NCBI RefSeq assembly: GCF_029931775.1
Contig: NC_079312.1
Span: 119,162,872-119,226,871 of the forward strand
DNA from: Euleptes europaea
Lineage: Eukaryota; Chordata; Lepidosauria; Squamata; Sphaerodactylidae
Direction: 5' to 3'
DNA: 64,000 bases
Under the pieces are notes generated by a model that worked only from the letters and a program-made list of their open reading frames with translations, searched no databases and had not been told where the DNA came from. Shown here one piece after another: positions 1-11,011 of this stretch; the first letter of the stretch is position 1; each line of letters starts with the position of its first letter. The position numbers were made by a program, and so were the translations under genes.

Positions 1-149
1 TCTTCTTTCTTTTCTGTTTTTCCCTATATTTAACAGGCATTGGCTAGTCATCTGCCATTTCAGACTTTTAAAAAAGGGAAATGAAATTTAATTTTTCCTT
101 GACACTATAAAGAGAAAAGTTGCCACATCTCTCATACAATTGACTGATC

Positions 150-563
150 TACTTGATAGTGGATAATGCAGTATCCGCTTCTCAGAAAGTGTCTTTAGCT
201 GTTTTATCCAGGAATGATATATCTATTTTGTGCAGTATTATATTGTGGACATGCTAAAACAATGTGGGCTAGGGAGTCTGCTTGATCTGGACAATATGGG
301 CATTTTCGTTCTTTTGCGATAATTTTATTGTATTGCCCTTGTGTCTCGGCTGAGTCTAAGGCATTACATCTTGCCAATAAGAAAGCTTGTCTAAATGTAT
401 GGATTTCTAACCAGTGGAAATAGTCTGGCAAGGAGAAAGTTCTGTTGAAGGGTATCTGGAAGAAGTGATGTGAACATTTATGATTTGCCTCCTTAAACAC
501 TAAGGACCAATCCTCATTCTTAGAGAGGTTCTCTCTGAGGATATGGCAACCCCTGACTGACAA
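150..563 (-). mobile_element. LINE ORF2 C-terminal fragment with CCHC-like cluster
   Basis: A minus-strand open segment reads FRQAFLLARCNALDSAE and then CPYCPDQADSLAHIVLACPQY, a Cys-x2-Cys ... His ... Cys cluster typical of the C-terminal end of some non-LTR retrotransposon ORF2 proteins. It resembles the two tails at 7133-8005. Only the tail is present. The clade is not resolved. Confidence 0.6.
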
Positions 564-830
564 TTTAGCTGAGTGTCCATATTTTCATATTGTGCTAATA
601 TTTTTCCACTTGAAAAGACTTCCTTAATTGCTGCACATCAGGGGAAGGCAAAGGGGAAGGCAAACCCCTCCTGTCTGTGATGTGTTAGTTTTCCATATGT
701 ATGAACCTTCTTTAAAAATCCTTTTTCCTGAATGCTTGAACTGTTTAGGCCAATATTCTGTGCTTGTGCAGGACCGTCTTCATTTCCTACCTCTCCGCAC
801 CTACCATAGGATATTCCCTGTTCCCCACAG

Positions 831-1085
831 CTGTTGAAGAAGGTGTGGCTTCTGAGCTATGATTTCTTGACCTGTTTCAGAGCGCTGGTCTTGGATGCCA
901 AGATCCTTGTGATGTCCCATAATCTCCCCTCCCGGCTTTTCCAACAGTGGCATTACAAAGTACTGAATATGCCAGAGAAACACCTGAACTATGACTCAGT
1001 CCATGAAGAACCAGAGGAGGCTATTATCTGTGAGTGCCTTGCAACACTCCTGAAACTTGGCAAGCACCTTCTGAGGTACCCCAAG
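831..1085 (+). CDS. Exon of an unrecognised plus-strand gene
   Basis: An 85-codon open segment (LLKKVWLLSYDFLTC ... GKHLLRYPK) begins after TTCCCCACAG and ends at CCCAAG|GTATGG, both good splice sites. It is rich in Leu, Lys and Glu and predicted largely helical, for example EEAIICECLATLLKLGKHLL. A second possible acceptor (CTGTTTCAG) would start it at 881. It joins the segment at 1428 in frame (phase 0). I do not recognise the family. It is not ELAC2 or MYOCD, the neighbours of ARHGAP44 in human, as far as I can recall those sequences. Confidence 0.5.
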
Positions 1086-1427
1086 GTATGGGCCATACAA
1101 CTATCACCAGTGTGGGTTTGGCTTGCCATTAACCTGTTCTGTCACCTTTACTTTTCTTTTACCATATGCCCATTGTCATAAGAGGCTGTGCATTATCTTT
1201 TTCTCCAAAAGTGCCTCATTGTGCCAGACAATGTTCTCAGGCCCAGAGTTTTGTATTGTTAATTGACCTAGATACCAAAAACACACATGCCCCCCCCCAA
1301 AAAATAACAAAACAAAACCAGGAAGGCCAGCAAATACTATGCAGGTTACAATAGTCACTGCTCTAGGACTGTGTGATTTTTCTGTCCATGAGTCGTTTTT
1401 TTTTTTTTTTTTTTTTTTGTTCTTCAG

Positions 1428-1584
1428 AGCCCCCAGAACCTCCCAGACACCATCCTAGCTAAGGTACCAGAGCTCATTATTCCCCAGGACACCATCTGCC
1501 ACCTTCTGGAATGCCAGGAGTTGCTAACTCCTGCCCAATACCTGCATTACTATGACTCCCCGGTGGACATCCTTATAGACTCAG
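1428..1584 (+). CDS. Second exon of the unrecognised plus-strand gene
   Basis: The exon has 157 nt after a long T tract and TTCTTCAG, encodes SPQNLPDTILAKVPEL through YYDSPVDILIDS, and ends at CAG|GTATGG in phase 1. Two consecutive open segments with matching phase and good splice sites argue for a real gene converging on ARHGAP44. The function is unknown. Upstream exons would lie to the left of the window. Confidence 0.5.
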
Positions 1585-1969
1585 GTATGGCCAACTTCTG
1601 TTACAGACTAAGCAGCAAGGCTGTGGGTGAATCAGGACCTTTAGAGTCATTGTAAAGCAGGATCCCTACAAGCTTCAGCAGTATCTCTGAGATCAGATGT
1701 CTGTTTAATGCAATCAGTTCTCCTACTGAGTCCTTCATTATTGAATAGAACATCTTTGGCAACCCAGTGTATCCACTGGCAATGAGGTGTTAGGCACTGA
1801 ACCAAACAGAAGAGTCATACAAACAATATGTATGGCTTATTCACTGTTAAGGGACTGGAGTTAGCCAAATTGTAAGCAAGGCAGGATTCAAGTGAGTGCC
1901 ATTTTAGATGGGATCTAGAATGAGAAGTGTGGAAGGAAAGGGGGATCTATCACAAGAGTTATCACCACC

Positions 1970-2278
1970 AGCCAGCATGGTGTAGTGGTTAAGAGTGGTG
2001 GTTTGGAGCGATGGACTCTGATCTGGAGAACCAAGTTTTGATTCCCCACTCCTCCAAATGAGTGGTGGAGGCTAATCTAGTGAACTGGATTTGTTTCCCC
2101 ACTCCTGCACACGAAGCCAGCTGGCTGACCTTGGACTAGTCACACTCTCTCAGCCCCACCTATCTCACAGGGTGTCTGTTGTCGGGAGGGGAAGGGAAGG
2201 TCATTGTAAGCCGGTTTAATTCTTCCTTAAGTGGTAGAGAAAGTCAGCATATAAAAACCTACTCTTCCTCCTCCTCCA
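1970..2278 (+). repeat. tRNA-derived SINE, type 1
   Basis: The element begins AGCCAGCATGGTGTAGTGG, with a Pol III A-box-like GTGTAGTGGTTAAGAG and a B-box-like region GTTTTGATTCC. It ends in a short CT/TCC-rich tail after AGTCAGCATATAAAAACC. Near full-length copies occur at 30029 and 54747. Confidence 0.85.
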
Positions 2279-2650
2279 GGGAAGTTGATGCTGGGTCAGT
2301 TTTGTAGCCCCTATTGTTACTTGACACAGCTGTTAGGAGAATCAGTACATGACTAATCAGAACATATGATAGCACTTTAAATTAAATCACATAATTCAGC
2401 TGTCTAGCCTGGTCCAACTAGCAGCAGGTCTCCATCATCTCATTCAGAAGGCCTTCTCAACTCTGCTAGCTGCAACCCTTTGTCTGGTGAAGCCAGCGAA
2501 TGCATTTAGCCCCAGTCACTGAGCCAAGGGGCCTCCCCAAGCTACCTGCTTCTGGTGAGGCAAAACAGACTGCAGTAGGAAGGCTTGGTTCCTGGCTGTA
2601 GCAAAGAGTCAAGTATAAACAAGTATACCAAACATGGCTTGACCTGCCAG

Positions 2651-3100
2651 CAGGGCCGGATTTAGGTTTGATGAGGCCCTAAGCTATTGAAGGTAATGGG
2701 GCCCTTTATATGTCCAGTTGTCCTTTGTCAACAACAAATTGTCGCTGTTTTTTGTGTTGAATATATGCTATATGGTAATTTATGGACCTAATAGGTATCT
2801 AACGCTATTTGCACATAACAAAATATATATTTTATCAAAGTAATTGTTGAACCGAAATACAATTAAGAAGGAGTATATTAACAGTGAAATAATTATTAAG
2901 CTCTAACTTAAAATGATTTTTTATTCATAACAAACTTAATAATGCAAACACATTGGCATTTGGCAAAAACAAATATTTGTTTTTTATCTTATATTTTGGA
3001 AATGTACATCCAGTTTTTTTCCTTTAAATTTTTTTGGGGGCCCCAAGAGAGTGGGGCCCTAAGCTATAGCTTGTTTAGCTTATACGTAAATCTGGCACTG
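2651..3100. mobile_element. Non-autonomous hAT-type element, 450 bp
   Basis: The ends CAGGGCCGGATTTA and TAAATCTGGCACTG are imperfect inverted repeats. The element is flanked by a perfect 8-bp direct repeat CCTGCCAG (2643-2650 and 3101-3108), the target size of hAT elements. The middle is AT-rich and has no transposase. Confidence 0.85.
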
Positions 3101-3227
3101 CCTGCCAGTAAGGAAATAGCCTCACACTCAGCTTTGGTACAACAACACCCATATTAAGTAATCTCACTCCAGCAGCTGGGACGGACAACAAGAATGACCT
3201 TAGAAAGAGGTGAGGAGCACATCAGGG

Positions 3228-3360
3228 AACATAAAATCATAAAGTTGGAAGGGACCACCAGGGTCATATTGTCCAACCCCCTGCATAACTACCTCCCCCA
3301 CACACACCCAGTGACCCCTACTCCATGCCTAGAAGATGGCCTCCTTCTTGCTCTCCCCAT
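3228..3360 (-). repeat. CR1-type LINE 3' fragment
   Basis: On the plus strand it shows AATCATAAAGTTGGAAGGGA followed by GTCCAACCCCCTGC, the complement of the CR1 3' end. The element therefore runs on the minus strand. Confidence 0.8.
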
Positions 3361-3675
3361 ACAGTAGTAGTTTACTGCTATCATGTGGACAATGCAACAG
3401 AAAAACATTTGACTGCAGTAAAAACTGGACAGTAAGCTGCAGCTGTATCATGAGCATCAGTAGGAATGCAGTCTATTGAAAAAGGCGACTCTGATTCTCA
3501 AATCTATGAACCTGGTAATTGCAATGGCTTGTTTTTTTTTTTTTTAAAAAGCCACACACATGTGCTAGGTAAATGACTATGAAGCTTTTTTAAAAGAACA
3601 ACAACAAAGGAATAGATACCCTCTGTATACTATATACTCTGGCTAAATCCCACACCTGTGAAATAAGGCCAATAT

Positions 3676-3867
3676 CAGGAGTGTCAAACATAAGGCCTGC
3701 AGGCCTGATCCAGCCCCTTGAGAGCTCTTATCTGGCCTGCAAGCCAGCTGAGGCAGCCACCCCACCCCCCCCAGTCCCGATTTGGGCTGGTGAAGCATAC
3801 CCCAGCCCGAACAAGTGACATTTATGTCATATCTGGCCCTCGTAACAATTGAGTTTGCCGTCCCAGG
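3676..3867. mobile_element. Non-autonomous hAT-type element (CAGGGGTGTC family), old
   Basis: It begins CAGGAGTGTCAAACAT and shares its body (CCAGCCCCTTGAGAG, GACATTTATGTCATAT) with the copies at 8643 and 53244. The right end is degraded. Flanks match at 5 of 8 bases. Confidence 0.7.
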
Positions 3868-5018
3868 TCTATACGGTGATGTCTTCTGTTGCTGCCCCAT
3901 GGCAACGAGGGCTCATAGCCTAAAAAACTCATTTGGTTTTTTTTTTTCACCTCATCACAAAAACTACGGAAGGCCCTTTGCCTTTAGCAAGATTTAATTT
4001 GGATTCAGTGAGTCAATGTTGCAATTATGTGGCACTTGTTTTGGTTGAAGGGCTTGTCTTTCGAAGTGAAGACCCAACATCAGTTTAACTTCCCTGTGTA
4101 CTACAAAAGGTACAGTATGATGAGTGGCACACTTCGCAGAGCATGCTGGCACTCGCATGATGCTTATTGGTGCATGAGCCATCGCACAAGTAGTCTGGCA
4201 CTAAACTAGATTAACACCATCCACTGGGCCCTGGACAAACCTTTTCCACATCCACCTGCTATATTAATAACCCTGCCTGCTGCTGTAGGAGCCATAGCTG
4301 CTGTATCCTGCTGTTCTATTCAGTATTCATTGCACTGCAATAAGCGTAGATTTGTGAGAACATGTTACCTTGATCTCAACTGGGCTTTCTTAAATGACAT
4401 TGTTGGCCCATGATTGTTACAGGATAAACAGGCCTAAGAAATGGCAGTCTGGAGGGATTAAAAAAAAAAAATCTATGCACTTCTCCAAGCTTCCTTCACT
4501 AAATGCTTTGCAGTAAGAGAAGAAATTAACAGGGTTTCTGGTTAAGATTATTTCAGCCCATTCACTAGCACCACAGTGAACAAGCCCTTAAAATTCAGCT
4601 AGGTAATACAAGAAGGGAGCCCAAGAAGTCAGAGCACAGTTTGTATTACGTTTTCTCTTCCTGTATTAAAACTAGGAGAAGAAAGTACCCCTTGGCCTGA
4701 CACTGTCTTGCTTTGTTCACACAAACTGCTACATCACAGTCATGTTAACTTTAACTCTGTCCATGAAGAAAGGGATTTCTGCATGGAAAAAGTTATGGAC
4801 CCCTGTTTTGCTCATAAAACTGATATACTATTTTTCACTTTAAGAATTCAAGAGTAAGGAGAACAGAGTTGATTACCTGCAAATGATGTTTTTAGAGGAC
4901 AGAGTGTGCAGTAAGGGGATGTAGAATTAGTCCTTCGCTTTTGCGAAAGCTCTAGAACTATCTTGCACAGGAGCCTGCACTCATACCAACCCAGAGAACA
5001 TTCTTCTACCTGTACATA

Positions 5019-5463
5019 CATAGAATCATAGAGTTGGAAGGGACCACTAGGGCCGTCTAGTCCAACCCCCTGCACAATGCAGGAAATTCACAACTACCTC
5101 CCCCCAACACACACACCCCAAGTGACCCCTACTTCATTCCCAGAAGATGGCCAAGATGCCCTCCCTCTCATCATCTGCTTAAGGTCATAGAATCATCTAA
5201 CCTCTTCTTAAAAACCTCCAGGGATGGAGAGCTTACCACCTCCCAAGGAAGCCTATTCCACTGAGAAACCACTCTGTTAGAAAATTCTTCTTAATGTCTA
5301 GACAGAAACTCTTTTGATTTAATTTCAACCCGTTGGTTCTGATCCGACCTTCTGGGGCAACAGAAAACAACTCGGCACCATCCTCTATACGACAGCCCTT
5401 CAAGTACTTGAAGATGGTTATCATATACAGAAGCATCTGTTTACCTTTGCATGCCAATGCCAC
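5019..5463 (-). repeat. CR1-type LINE 3' end with ORF2 tail
   Basis: The minus strand encodes KYLKGCRIEDGAELFSVAPE, then RTNGLKLNQKSF, the C-terminal tail of CR1/L2-group ORF2. The non-coding 3' end (complement of AGAATCATAGAGTTGGAAGG) follows. It is 5'-truncated. Confidence 0.85.
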
Positions 5464-5739
5464 TTAAACACAATACCTTCCACAATTAGAACTAGATTTA
5501 TACACCCTCTATGAGCACAGGCACACAATGCCCAGACTTTCATGCATGTGCCCTTAGGTTGGCCAATAATGTGAACAACTCTGAGCATGTATAGGATGCC
5601 CTTCTCTTGCTCCTAAGGGCCATCACTGGCCTCTTGGTATAATATGGTGGTGCTTTGTGATTCTTTACCTTAGAGTTCAGCAAAAAAATAACTAGGGAGG
5701 CACATGATAAAGGTTTAGAAAATTGGCACAGTGTGGAGA

Positions 5740-5850
5740 AAGTGGAAACTTTATTTATTTATGGTATTTTAATTATTAGCCACCCTGAATCCAGCATTGC
5801 CGGAGAAGGGCGGGATATAAATCAAAGTTTATTAATTATTATTATATGCT
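5740..5850 (+). repeat. LINE-like 3' end with A/T-rich tail
   Basis: The stretch GCCACCCTGAATCCAGCATT, GGAGAAGGGCGGGATATAAA and a TTATTAT tail resembles the common 3' end of L2/CR1-group elements. It is short. Confidence 0.45.
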
Positions 5851-6091
5851 TAGTTAGTGGCCAGATATATATTGTATATTTCTGTTACCTTCAATTTTCT
5901 ATTGAGCCACAAAATGGGAATGGCAGAAATCCAGTTGCGCTCAAGAAGTTACCAGCTTGTCCAGTGGCTTAAGCAATTGCTCTGTCTTGGGAAGAAAACA
6001 CAACCTTCCATAGTATAGCAGCCTGCCTAGCACAGCTCTCCAGACCTTTGAAGGTTCTCCTGACAGCCCATTTCTTTCCTCTCCGAAACAG

Positions 6092-6138
6092 AGGTCGTGT
6101 GGCCTTTGCCAAAGTGGGTAAAGGCATGGTTTGAATGA
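6092..6138 (+). CDS. Possible terminal exon of the unrecognised plus-strand gene
   Basis: A pyrimidine tract (TTTCTTTCCTCTCCG) leads to AAACAG at 6091. Joining in phase 1 from 1584 gives a Glu codon and then VVWPLPKWVKAWFE before a TGA. The segment is too short for coding statistics and is proposed only because phase and acceptor fit. Confidence 0.22.
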
Positions 6139-7132
6139 GCTGCTGCACGAAAAGGGAACCTGCTTCCCATTAGGAACATTTAAGGAAGATCACGTTCATG
6201 ACACCTGGAACAAAGTGTTACTGGGACACCAAGACCTCATCTTTGGAATTTCAACGGAGACTTGCATGATGAAAAGGAGCTTTCCACGTGATCATTAGGG
6301 CGAGGGAAGGAAGGGGTGGTGGGGGTCTGGTTTTGTGATAGTAGTTGTGAAAATAATGAATAGAGTTGCTTTGAGACCTTAGACCCTATACACATTCTTG
6401 AATCAGTACCCATACGACAGTTTGCAAAGGGAAATGTAATTTCATGCAGAATTTGGGTGCCGCATACATTTCTGCGATTGAAAGTTTGCTCCACTGTAAC
6501 GGCTATCAATGTTAACAGCAAAAGCAAACAAAATCCCTGCAAGAATTTGTTCTCTGTGACAGCTTTGGAATGAAGAAAACAAAAGAAAAAGGGCCCATGC
6601 TCATCTTAATTATGTGCACAATTACCTGACCTGGCTGAAAAGGATGCAGTCTGTATCCTGTTCTGCAGGTGATGAAAAACATTGCTTAAGCAACCAAATT
6701 TTCAAAGTTAGCTATCTTCCCCGCCTCCTACCATGCCTATATATTGTCTCAATTTTACAGCTTTTAAAATCTGAGACCTGCTGGAGATTACTTCCTGAAG
6801 AGGAGTTTTCATAAAGCTGCACCAATAATTGTCCTTTAGACTTGATGGTTTAATTTTTCTCAACTGTTTTTACAGCCAAGATTTTTAAAAAAAGGAATAC
6901 AGAAAATTAAACATACACGTCCTCTAAAAAGCATGTACTCTGACAAGTCTAAATGGATAACTTGTTAAAGATAGAGCAACTCAGCACATTATTAGTAGAA
7001 AGTATTGCAGAAAAAACTTTCATTCTCCACAACGGAATTAGTAAATAAATCTGTTAAGATGTTTCATGTGTTGGGATTTTTTCTGCAAATGGAAGTGCAA
7101 GTGATGTTTATATGCTTGTATGAAGATCCCAT

Positions 7133-7576
7133 TTGGTAACACAGGTCCTCTACAGTAACCTTAACATATCTTGCCTAGCTGAATTTCATCCAAAAGCAGC
7201 CACATTTTTTGCTGTGCAGCCATACCACACCTTGCCCACTTATACTTATTATCTGACAACTCGTCTTTCTAGAGCCTTCTGTTTAGCTAGACTGAATGCT
7301 AACCCCTCTATGGTTATGCAAGCCAGAATTTTGAACATACCATACCCAGACAGGACCTGTCCTTGCTCTTCTGGCTCTATTGATTCACTAGCTCATGTCC
7401 TTTTGGTATGCCGCTTTTATGAGGAACTTAGATCATGTTATATCTCTCCCTTTTTAACATATAAATCTAATGTCTCTGTGTCTGACATAATGCCTTTTTT
7501 ATTAAGTGACAGGGATCCCAAGGCTACATTGTCAGTGGCAAGATTTATTTCAGTCCTTATCTCTCTTAAACATTAG
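7133..7576 (+). mobile_element. LINE ORF2 C-terminal tail, copy 1
   Basis: The open segment has RAFCLARLNANPSMVMQAR then CPCSSGSIDSLAHVLLVC, and ends with PFLLSDRDPKATLSVARF. This is the C-terminal zinc-cluster tail of a non-LTR retrotransposon. No reverse transcriptase core precedes it, so it is a 5'-truncated copy, as LINE insertions usually are. A second diverged tail follows directly at 7715. Confidence 0.65.
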
Positions 7577-7714
7577 ATTTAAAATTATGCTGCTCAAGAT
7601 CAATGGATCAAGGAGCTTCTAAGGGACAGAGGAAAGGAAGGCCATACCACACCAAACCAACCAAGTTAGAAGAGTAGCCTCCAGAAAATCTCGGGACCAA
7701 TCTCAGACTCAAAT

Positions 7715-8030
7715 TTGTGGAGCAACAGAGTTTTCTCTGCTTTGGGGGACAAGCATCACTTCCCTGCTAGTACTTGGTCTCCACCTAAGAAAAACAGAGA
7801 GCTAAATAAGCAAAGGAGAGCCCTAACCCTGGCTAGAGGGGCGGCCTTGCCTTCAGCAATCCTGGAGGGAAAGTATAGGAAGTTATCAAGATCTGAGTGG
7901 GCATGCCCTTGCAGGTCAGGTGAAATGGAAAGTGCAAGTCATGCTCTATTTAGGTGTATCTATTATAAGGGAATTAATCAGAAGCTAATTTCTTCCTCTT
8001 ATTAACACAATGGAAGCCAGTTCAGAGGAA
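7715..8030 (+). mobile_element. LINE ORF2 C-terminal tail, copy 2
   Basis: The segment has RALTLARGAALPSAILEG then CPCRSGEMESASHALFRC, the same Cys-Cys-His-Cys layout as the tail just upstream but clearly diverged from it. It is therefore a second insertion or another member of the same LINE group rather than a recent duplicate. Confidence 0.6.
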
Positions 8031-8642
8031 GAAAAAATTAAATTCCTCTTATAGGAGGGAGACTTTCAGTGTTATTTGCAGGTAGCCAAGTATTACTCTG
8101 CAGCAATTAAAATCCGCTTGGAAAAGGGAATTAGTATTAATAAGGTGAATTTTAATTGATATAATTTTATCTGGATTTTGTACAAAAAGATTATTTATCA
8201 CGTAATCAGTTTTATTGACAAGGTTTGTATATTTTCTGGCTAATGCCGCAATAATAAATCGGGGGGGAAAGGATAATACAAGATCACTCGTAAACTAAGA
8301 CATGGTGGCTTCTAATTTCACCTTCCTTCCACTCTCCCTTTGCACCGAAACAAATATGGCTGCTGTTGAAAAGAGTCTTCTGTGGTAGTGCCAGCACTGC
8401 TGGATTCAACAGGCAGGGAAAGCAGAAATGGCACCCCTCCCCCGCTTCTACCAGATGGGGAAAGTGGGACATACAAACTCTCAACCAGATCCAGTTGGCT
8501 TTGGGAGGCTCTCGATTCACTTCCCATCTTATGGCACCAATGAAAAAGGAATACATCACACTTCTCTCCTATTAGGTAATTTATGAACCGATGTCTGCAA
8601 CAGAAATAGGGCTGGAGCCAAACACTGCAGTACTATCTAAAC

Positions 8643-8822
8643 CAGGGGTGTTGAACTAATTTGTTACGAGGGCCGGAAATGACATAAATGTAACTCGGCG
8701 GGGGCTGAGCCATGCCTCGCCAGACCAAATCAAGAGTGGAGGGAGTAGTTGCCTCGGCTGGCTCGGATAAGAGCTCTCAAGGGGCCAGATCCGGCCTGCA
8801 GGCCCTATGTTTGACACTCCTG
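8643..8822. mobile_element. Non-autonomous hAT-type element (CAGGGGTGTC family)
   Basis: The ends are CAGGGGTGTTGAAC and GTTTGACACTCCTG. The 8-bp flanks are ATCTAAAC and ATCTAAAT, a target duplication with one change. Relative to 53244 it is inverted. Confidence 0.82.
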
Positions 8823-9857
8823 ATCTAAATGCAAATAGGTTGACGGTGCAAGGCCTTTGTCCATCTTGCCGGCCTGGGAAGGGCTGCCATTTTCAGTGGC
8901 TAATCAGGGAACCCATCACAGGTGTTCTTAAGGTACACAACAGACAGAAACATGCAACAACCAATCACAAGACCACGGAGTGTGCAGCTGCCTCTTATAT
9001 TAAGAAGTTGCAAGAGTTGAGCCTTGATCCTAGGGCTGCCGGAAGTAGCGGGAAAATTGGCATGGGCTGGAACGCAAATGAACAAGGAAATTGGCATGTC
9101 GCTACGGCATCTGTCAGTGGTGGTGCTTGCCACCAAGTACCTGAGCTCTGGGCTGCTGCCATATTCAAAGACGGAAAGATATTAAGCCTTGTCCATGTGC
9201 AAAGAGGCCACCTGGATCTTTAGCTCATCCGTGACGGTTGTGAAATGACCCAATTCCAATAATTTCTGGAAACCAGTCTAGCCTTGGAAATAGGGGAAAA
9301 AACTGCCTAGAGAATGGATAAATTACACCTTAGCAGCAGGAGCTGGCTTTGTCCCATAACTGACAAAAAAATTCCTCTCTCTGTGATTTTGGCACGCATG
9401 CAGCAGGACAACAGGGAATTTGAGCAAAAGATGAAGTTGAAGTGTAAGTAAAGGTGGGTGGGTGGATTGCAGTTACAATGTGATGAGCATATAAATTCAC
9501 ATGGTAGCAGTAGCAGTGTGCAGCCAACAAAGGCAGCATGTAGCCAAACAGCACAGACAAGTAGCTCTCCCCATGGCTGCAGCCAGTTCATAGTGTGTTC
9601 AAGCACAGGATGCAAGGTTGTGAATAGCTATCTGAAACTGGTAGAACAGAAACTATATAATAAGACTGATTTCACTTGAAGAACTTCTCTTGTGCTGTGA
9701 GAATTGCATGTACAAAGACAGAAACGTAGTTTTAAAATGCACTTGTTGGACTTCTTAAGTCTATTGCTGGTCATGCAGGAAAGCAGACTTATGGTAGTAT
9801 AGAGTTTTAGGCCTTTCTATATTTTTGGTTCACTTAAGAACCCCCCACCCCACTGAG

Positions 9858-10008
9858 GAGGGAGCTGGGGCTCAGTAGCAGAGCATCTGCTTGGCATGCA
9901 GAAGGTCCCAGCGCCTCCAGTTAACAGAATCAGGTAATAGGTGATGCGAAAGACCTCTGCCTGAGACACTGGAGAGCCAGTCTTATGTTAGTATAAAGCA
10001 GCTGCATG
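9858..10008 (+). repeat. tRNA-derived SINE, type 2, diverged
   Basis: The head GGGGCTCAGTAGCAGAGC and GCATGCAGAAGGTCCCAG matches the type 2 SINEs, but the B-box region is lost and the 3' part is short. Confidence 0.7.
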
Positions 10009-10637
10009 TGTTAAAAAACAGATGCACTCTATCTGAAGCACATTTTTAGCCAGCACCACAGTCTCCACAGAGTGATACACATTTGGGAACAGCTCCCCCA
10101 TCCACGGTTTAATTTCTTTTTCCGCAACTCCCCAAACCAATTCCTCATTCTCTTTCACGAGCATCTGCAACCAGGGCCATTTCCTTCACTGTCTTCTCCC
10201 ATCACCAGTGAAAATGACAAGCCGAGGGGTGCATGTGTGTGTGTGTGAGAGAGAGAAACTCATCTTTTTCACCAGTAATTTCATTCCCTTGCACAATGCT
10301 CGAGTTTATAGCAATATGTACATACTTTTTTTTAAAGTGCCTTCTGTGAAGTTGACAAGCCTTTCCTCTGTCCCTGTAAGTTTCTCCAGAGGGGTGAAGT
10401 AAATTTATGTTGGTGAAACTAACAAGGTTTTCCTCCACCCTTGTCAGTTTCACTGAAGAAAGAACACATGGGGGGAAGCATGTGTCAGGCAGGCAAGTAA
10501 TATTCAGCCGGGATTCAAATCAGTCGGAGTATAAGCAACCATGTCATGATGGTATTTTATCAGAGGGTTGGCAGGGCAGGCCAGCAGAAGGAGGAAAAGC
10601 ATAATTTATTAACCACTGTTAATATTCACCTGTGAAC

Positions 10638-10842
10638 ACATGAAGCTGCCTTATACTGAATCAGACCCATGGCATAGTCAGTATTGTCTATACAGACCGG
10701 GAGTGGCTCTCCAGGGTCTCAGGCAGAGGTCTTTCACATCACCTACTTGCCCAGTCCCTTTAACTGGAGATGCCAGGGATTGAACTTGGGACCTTCTGCA
10801 TACCAAGCAAATCTCTACCACTGAGCTATGGTTTTAGCCTGA
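10638..10842 (-). repeat. tRNA-derived SINE, type 2
   Basis: On the minus strand the element has an A-box-like CTCAGTGGTAGAGA, a B-box-like GTTCAATCCCTGG, and the ending GCAGCTTCATGTGTTC. It lies just beyond the end of the ARHGAP44 3' UTR. Confidence 0.85.
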
Positions 10843-11011
10843 TTCTTGAAGATGCCCCTTCATTAGCAAAGTGGCTTATTCTTCAGCCCAGCTGAGCTGA
10901 CCTCCAGAACTTTTTCTCCAGGCAGGGAGGCACCCTTCCCCCCTGGCTATTTCATCCGCAATAGGCCGACCAAACCCATTAAAGACACACAAGAGAAACA
11001 GAGATACCACA

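Larger units (their letters stand above)
1585..11011. other. Region between the unrecognised gene and ARHGAP44
   Basis: Apart from the SINE, LINE, hAT and candidate-exon entries above I see no gene. The stretches 3870-5018, 5850-7130, 8030-8640 and 8823-9857 hold neither a convincing exon nor a repeat I can name. A promoter or a terminal exon of the plus-strand gene could be hidden here. Confidence 0.6.

Noticed and set aside
831-1584. Assignment of the plus-strand exons to ELAC2, expected next to ARHGAP44
   Set aside because: The peptide does not resemble ELAC2 as I remember it and lacks any metallo-beta-lactamase motif.
8807-9223. 138-codon plus-strand open frame
   Set aside because: It begins within the end of a hAT-type element and has no family resemblance.
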